Both the position numbers and the translations under genes were made by a program. Below the pieces are notes generated by a model. That model saw nothing but the letters and a program-made list of their open reading frames with translations. It did no database searches and was not told where the DNA came from. This document shows positions 60,060-64,000 of a stretch of DNA of 64,000 nucleotides, in pieces. Every line of letters starts with the position of its first letter. The first letter of the stretch is position 1. Source of the DNA: Ancylobacter oerskovii (lineage in GTDB: Bacteria; Pseudomonadota; Alphaproteobacteria; Rhizobiales; Xanthobacteraceae); NCBI RefSeq assembly GCF_018390555.1, contig NZ_JAHBGB010000019.1, positions 124,001 through 188,000 of the forward strand, written 5' to 3'.

Positions 60060-60237
60060 CGAATTCTCTCGTAGTGTGGCTCGGTTAACGTCGACGAGTC
60101 GGCGAGGGCGCACTATTGTGTCCTTCCGTTTCCCGCGTAAAGCCCGTATGCGGGAAGGTATCCCATTCACTTGTGCGGCCGGGGTTTGCCTGGTCGCTGG
60201 TCTTTACGACCGGCATCTACCCGTCCCGGAGTGCTCG

Positions 60238-60720
60238 ATGAAGCTGTCTAGTCGTTTCGTGCGTCTGTCCCTCGTCGCCGCGGTGGCCGCGCTCGCGGCC
60301 GCCTGCGCCAGCACGCCCCAGGCGCCGACGTCGGTCGAGCCGGCCATGCCGCGCTACACCTCGCCGATCACCGCCCAGCAGCTGGTGGGCAAATGGGGCC
60401 TGGCCGCCTATCACCGGCCGGACGACGCCAGCCGGACCGAGGCGCAGGCCCGGCAGGGCTGCCGGCAGCCCTACGTGATCAGCGCCGGCCCGAATGGCGG
60501 CTTCATGATGTATCTCGCCGACCAGTCGACGCCGTCCGAGCTGGTGTCGAAGCAGGTGGCGCCGGGGCCGACCTTCATCGGCCTGCCGGACGAGCCGCCG
60601 GGCGCGCAGTCCGACCGCGAGGTGCTGCGCTTCGACGGCCAGATCCTGGTGATGAAGTGGGTCGACCAGGAGGTTCAGGGCCGCTACGGCACCATGGTCT
60701 ATGTCCGCTGCCCGGCCTGA
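60238..60720 (+). CDS. Small outer-membrane-type lipoprotein (AprI/Inh-like)
   Basis: 160 aa with GGAG nine bases before the ATG. Signal MKLSSRFVRLSLVAAVAALA ending in lipobox AAAC. The mature part starts with a Pro-rich spacer (TPQAPTSVEPAMPRY), then ITAQQLVGKWGLAAYHRPDD and a beta-rich body (ILVMKWVDQEVQGRYGTMVY) resembling Omp10/Inh-family lipoproteins of rhizobia and brucellae. Function unknown. Confidence 0.72.
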   Translation: MKLSSRFVRLSLVAAVAALAAACASTPQAPTSVEPAMPRYTSPITAQQLVGKWGLAAYHRPDDASRTEAQARQGCRQPYVISAGPNGGFMMYLADQSTPSELVSKQVAPGPTFIGLPDEPPGAQSDREVLRFDGQILVMKWVDQEVQGRYGTMVYVRCPA

Positions 60721-60772
60721 CCGGTCGCACGGCTAACCGCGCATTAACCATGCACGGTGAAAGCTGGGGGGC

Positions 60773-61558
60773 ATGGAGCGCGAGCGCCGGAGCCCTGGCA
60801 TGCATGGTCGGCGGAGAACGGGATGGCGCGGCGGCGTGCACCGCAGCCGGCGTGGCATCGGCCTGCGGGCGGCGCTCGCCGTCGCCTCGGGTATCGTGCT
60901 GGCGGCGGTGATCGCCGCGCTCGCCGGCACGCTGGTGGCGACGCCGGCGGCGGCACAGGCCCGCAGCTGGTCGGGCGGCGGCTTCTACGGCATCGACGAC
61001 AGCAATTACGCTGTGTTCTCCGCGCAGCCTCGCGAGGGCGGCGGTGCGGCCGGCGGGTATTTCGACGCCAATGCGCCGGCGCCGGTGTATCCGGGCGGCG
61101 GCGGGCGGGGCGTCAACACGGAATATAACCGCCAGATCGTGCCCTATGTCTCGGCCGATCCCCCCGGCACCGTCATCGTCGATACCGGGGCGCGCTTCCT
61201 CTATCTGCTGCAGGGCGGCGGCCGGGCGTTGCGCTACGGCATCGGCGTCGGCCGCGAGGGCTTCGCCTGGAGCGGCGCCGAGCGCATCAGCCGCAAGGCC
61301 GAATGGCCGAGCTGGACGCCGCCGGCGGAGATGCATGCCCGCCGTCCCGGCCTGCCGGAGCGCATGGAAGGCGGGCCGGACAACCCGCTCGGCGCCCGCG
61401 CGCTCTATCTCGGCAACACGCTCTACCGCATCCACGGCACCAACGAGGCCGACAGCATCGGCCGGGCGGTGTCGTCCGGCTGCATCCGCATGCGCAACGA
61501 CGATGTGATCGACCTCTATGGCCGGGTACGGATCGGCACGCTGGTGCGGGTCATCTGA
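60773..61558 (+). CDS. L,D-transpeptidase (YkuD), second paralogue
   Basis: 261 aa; an ATG at 60800 is an alternative start. A basic N-terminus and a long hydrophobic segment (LRAALAVASGIVLAAVIAAL, ending VATPAAAQA) give a signal or anchor. Then a Gly-rich spacer (EGGGAAGGYFDANAP). The YkuD core has PPGTVIVDTGARFLYLLQGG, SRKAEWPSWTPPAEM, and the catalytic HGTNEADSIGRAVSSGCIRM with His and Cys. Not lipidated, unlike the paralogue at 36205. Same crosslinking chemistry expected. Confidence 0.92.
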   Translation: MERERRSPGMHGRRRTGWRGGVHRSRRGIGLRAALAVASGIVLAAVIAALAGTLVATPAAAQARSWSGGGFYGIDDSNYAVFSAQPREGGGAAGGYFDANAPAPVYPGGGGRGVNTEYNRQIVPYVSADPPGTVIVDTGARFLYLLQGGGRALRYGIGVGREGFAWSGAERISRKAEWPSWTPPAEMHARRPGLPERMEGGPDNPLGARALYLGNTLYRIHGTNEADSIGRAVSSGCIRMRNDDVIDLYGRVRIGTLVRVI

Positions 61559-61708
61559 GCCCTTGCAAGGCCGGCGTCGCGCTCCATCTGCCACCTCATG
61601 CGGGCCTTGCATGGCTCGCCGTCTGGTCGGGCGGGAGCGGCTCGGCTATGGTCCGGCCGCGCTTCGGTCGGCGCAGGGGTCGGACCGGGCGGGGATCGCG
61701 AGGACAGG

Positions 61709-62539
61709 ATGACGGCAGGCAGCAGCGCGCAGGACGGGATTCCGCAGGATGCCGCCGAGCCGGTGTCGGCCCCGCATTCGCCCGATGCCGGCGCCGACAC
61801 CCATTTCGGCTATCGCACCGTGCCGCTGGGCGACAAGCAGCGCATGGTGGACGAGGTGTTCCACTCGGTCGCCCGCCGCTACGACGTGATGAACGACTTC
61901 ATGTCGCTCGGCCTGCACCGGGTGTGGAAGGACCTGCTCGTCTCGCGCATCCGTCCGCCGAAGAACGACCGGCCGTTCCGCCTGCTCGACGTCGCCGGCG
62001 GCACCGGCGACGTGTCGTTCCGCACCGTGGAGGCCGGCGGCGCCGGCACGCGCGCGGTGGTGGCCGACATCAATGGCGGCATGCTCGGGGTGGGGCGCGA
62101 GCGCGCCGCCAGCCTCGGCCATGCGGACAAGGTGGAGTTCGTCGAGGCCAATGCCGAGGAACTGCCCTTCCCGGACAAGTCCTTCGACGCCACCTCCATC
62201 GCCTTCGGCATCCGCAACGTGCCGCGCATGGACAAGGCGCTTTCCGAGATGCGCCGGGTGCTGAAGCCGGGCGGGCACGCCTTCGTGCTGGAGTTCTCCC
62301 GCGTCGACGTGCCGGGGCTCGACGCGATCTACGACGCCTATTCCTTCAAGGCGATCCCGCCCATGGGGCGGCTGGTGACCGGCGATTCGGAATCCTACCG
62401 GTATCTCGTCGAATCGATCCGCCGCTTCCCGGCGCCGGAGCTGTTCGGCGAGATGATGCGCGAGGCCGGGCTGAAGCGCGTCGCCTGGACCCCGCTGACG
62501 GGCGGCATCGTCTGCCTGCACAGCGGCGCGCGGATCTGA
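61709..62539 (+). CDS. ubiE: Ubiquinone/menaquinone biosynthesis C-methyltransferase
   Basis: 276 aa from ATG with GAGGACAGG directly upstream. A variable N-terminal 35 residues precede [20 protein letters not shown] and the UbiE signatures [34 protein letters not shown] (SAM motif I) and [21 protein letters not shown]-methylates demethoxyquinol or demethylmenaquinol. ubiB follows 21 bp downstream. Confidence 0.96.
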   Translation: MTAGSSAQDGIPQDAAEPVSAPHSPDAGADTHFGYRTVPLGDKQRMVDEVFHSVARRYDVMNDFMSLGLHRVWKDLLVSRIRPPKNDRPFRLLDVAGGTGDVSFRTVEAGGAGTRAVVADINGGMLGVGRERAASLGHADKVEFVEANAEELPFPDKSFDATSIAFGIRNVPRMDKALSEMRRVLKPGGHAFVLEFSRVDVPGLDAIYDAYSFKAIPPMGRLVTGDSESYRYLVESIRRFPAPELFGEMMREAGLKRVAWTPLTGGIVCLHSGARI

Positions 62540-62560
62540 GCGCGAGGATCTGGACGCATC

Positions 62561-64000
62561 GTGGCCACCTTCTTCGGAGACATGCTGCGGCTCGCCCGCG
62601 CCGGCTATGTGATGGCCCGCGAGGGCGTGCTCGCCCGCGTCGACCCCGACATATTGCCGCCCGGCACCGAGCCGCTGTTCCGTCTCGCCCGGCTGATCGA
62701 ACGCCGCGACGGCCGTTCCAGCGCCGCCGCGCTCGGCGCCGCGCTGTCCCGGCTCGGGCCGTCCTATGTGAAGCTCGGCCAGTTCCTGGCGACGCGCCCG
62801 GACGTGGTCGGCGTCGAGATGGCGCGCGACCTCGAAGTGCTGCAGGACCGCATGCCGGCCTTCCCGCAGGCGGTGGCGGAGGCAGCTGTCGCCCGTACGC
62901 TCGACCGGCCGGTGGCGGCGCTTTATGCCTCGCTGGGCCCGCCCATCGCCGCCGCCTCCATCGCGCAGGTGCACCGGGGCGAGACGCGGGAGGCCGAAGG
63001 CCCGGCGCGCCTCGTGGCGGTGAAGGTGCTGCGGCCGGACGTGCAGGCGCGCTTCCGGGCCGACCTCTCCTCCTTCTATCGGGCGGCCCGGCTCGGCGAG
63101 AGGGCCTCGCCGGAGGGGCAGCGGCTGCGGCTGGTCGCCATCGTCGACACGCTGGCGCGCTCGGTGGCGATGGAGATGGATTTGCGGCTCGAGGCGGCCG
63201 CGCTTTCCGAACTGGCGCAGAACACCGCCGCCGAGACCGATTTCCGCGTGCCGGCGGTGGACTGGGACCGCACCGGGCGGGAGGTGCTGACCACCGAGTG
63301 GATCGACGGCATCAAGCTGAACGACATGGAGGGGCTGCGGGCCGCTGGCCACGACCTGCCGGAGCTGGGCCGCATCCTCATGCAGTCCTTCCTGCGCCAC
63401 GCGCTGCGCGACGGCTTCTTCCACGCCGACATGCACCCCGGCAACCTGTTCATCGATGCCGAGGGCCGGCTGGTGGCGGTGGATTGCGGCATCATGGGCC
63501 GGCTGGGGGTGAAGGAGCGGCGCTTCCTCGCCGAGATCCTCTACGGCTTCATCACCCGCAACTGGATCCGTACCGCCGAGGTGCATTTCGAGGCCGGCTA
63601 CGTGCCGATGCACCATTCGGTGGAGGATTTCGCCCAGGCGATCCGCGCCATCGGCGAGCCGATCCATTCGCGCAGCGCCAGCGAGATCTCGATGGCGAAG
63701 CTGCTGACGCTGCTGTTCGAGGTCACCGCGCTGTTCGACATGAAGACGCGGCCAGAACTGCTGCTCTTGCAGAAGACCATGGTGGTGGTGGAAGGCGTCG
63801 CCCGCACCCTCGACCCGAACCTGAACATGTGGCGCACCGCCGAGCCGGTGGTGCGGACATGGATCGAGCGCAATCTCGGCCCGGCCGGCAAGCTGGAGGA
63901 GGCCACGCACGGGCTGCAGGCCGTGGGGCGCGGGCTTCAGGCGCTGCCGGACCTCGTCGCGCAGGGCCAGCGCATCGCCGCCCAGCTCGACCGCTCGACC
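62561..64000 (+). CDS. ubiB: Ubiquinone biosynthesis kinase-like protein UbiB (3' end outside window)
   Basis: 480 codons from GTG (VATFFGDMLRLARAGYVMAR) and still open at the window end; full-length proteins are about 510-540 aa. Atypical kinase features: KxGQ motif in GPSYVKLGQFLATRPD (Lys71-Gln74), Ala-rich loop AAASIAQVHRGE, VAVKVLRPDVQ (Lys), DGFFHADMHPGNLFID (catalytic loop) and AVDCGIMGRLG (DFG equivalent). Acts with UbiE in quinone synthesis at the membrane. The C-terminal hydrophobic segments are not yet reached. Confidence 0.94.
   Translation, partial: MATFFGDMLRLARAGYVMAREGVLARVDPDILPPGTEPLFRLARLIERRDGRSSAAALGAALSRLGPSYVKLGQFLATRPDVVGVEMARDLEVLQDRMPAFPQAVAEAAVARTLDRPVAALYASLGPPIAAASIAQVHRGETREAEGPARLVAVKVLRPDVQARFRADLSSFYRAARLGERASPEGQRLRLVAIVDTLARSVAMEMDLRLEAAALSELAQNTAAETDFRVPAVDWDRTGREVLTTEWIDGIKLNDMEGLRAAGHDLPELGRILMQSFLRHALRDGFFHADMHPGNLFIDAEGRLVAVDCGIMGRLGVKERRFLAEILYGFITRNWIRTAEVHFEAGYVPMHHSVEDFAQAIRAIGEPIHSRSASEISMAKLLTLLFEVTALFDMKTRPELLLLQKTMVVVEGVARTLDPNLNMWRTAEPVVRTWIERNLGPAGKLEEATHGLQAVGRGLQALPDLVAQGQRIAAQLDRST

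Overview
The window looks like a piece of a high-GC alphaproteobacterial chromosome, most likely Hyphomicrobiales and perhaps Xanthobacteraceae-like (Ancylobacter, Starkeya, Xanthobacter). This is inferred from gene content: an Irr regulator with a heme motif beside fabA-fabB-fabI, a second FabI, a DnaJ-like/RT0821 lipoprotein/pdxH block, YkuD transpeptidases, cycM, ubiE-ubiB, and rhizobial-type palindromic intergenic repeats. No rRNA, CRISPR array, complete insertion sequence or intact prophage is visible.

Layout. 1-3003 is accessory in character: an amidase tail, a TetR regulator, a BdcA-like SDR and an EthD-domain protein, ending at the 3' end of tRNA-Arg(CCG). 3228-13576 is mostly housekeeping: a MoeB/ThiF-type enzyme, a 2-hydroxyacid dehydrogenase, an SH3 protein, irr, fabA-fabB-fabI, a Tat-exported amidohydrolase, pheA and a membrane cytochrome c. 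13801-23324 is a Yej-type peptide ABC transporter operon with two consecutive substrate-binding genes, yejB, yejE, yejF and a coupled NUDIX hydrolase. It is interrupted by a tandemly duplicated gene tail and palindromic repeats. 23421-44324 holds a PhoA-type phosphatase, an NlpC/P60-MarR-M17 peptidase group, a phosphoglycerate mutase-like gene, fabI2, a DnaJ-like chaperone, pdxH, corA, cell-wall genes (L,D-transpeptidase, extensin-like), an aminotransferase, a HAD phosphatase, beta carbonic anhydrase and an FkbM methyltransferase. 44615-50843 surrounds tRNA-Pro(CGG) and tRNA-Gln(TTG) and is again accessory: an SGNH-like protein, a small membrane protein with a broken gene before it, a Hint-domain surface protein, an MFS transporter and a YeaO-like protein. 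50907-58292 has an HdeD-like/papain-like fusion, an Asp/Glu-hydantoin racemase and a branched-chain amino acid type ABC system with a fused LivH-LivM permease. The right end carries a DMT exporter, GNAT, two envelope proteins, ubiE and most of ubiB.

The main non-genic signals are (i) a modular palindromic repeat family (three composite copies plus one bare palindrome inside the start of the second yejA), (ii) duplications sited at gene edges (tails of yejA2 and the NlpC/P60 gene; starts of yejF and fabI2), and (iii) short tandem arrays. No clearly new multi-gene system is proven. The strongest candidates for novelty are the HdeD/papain-like fusion, the repeat-disturbed two-binding-protein yej operon, and the tRNA-associated accessory genes.
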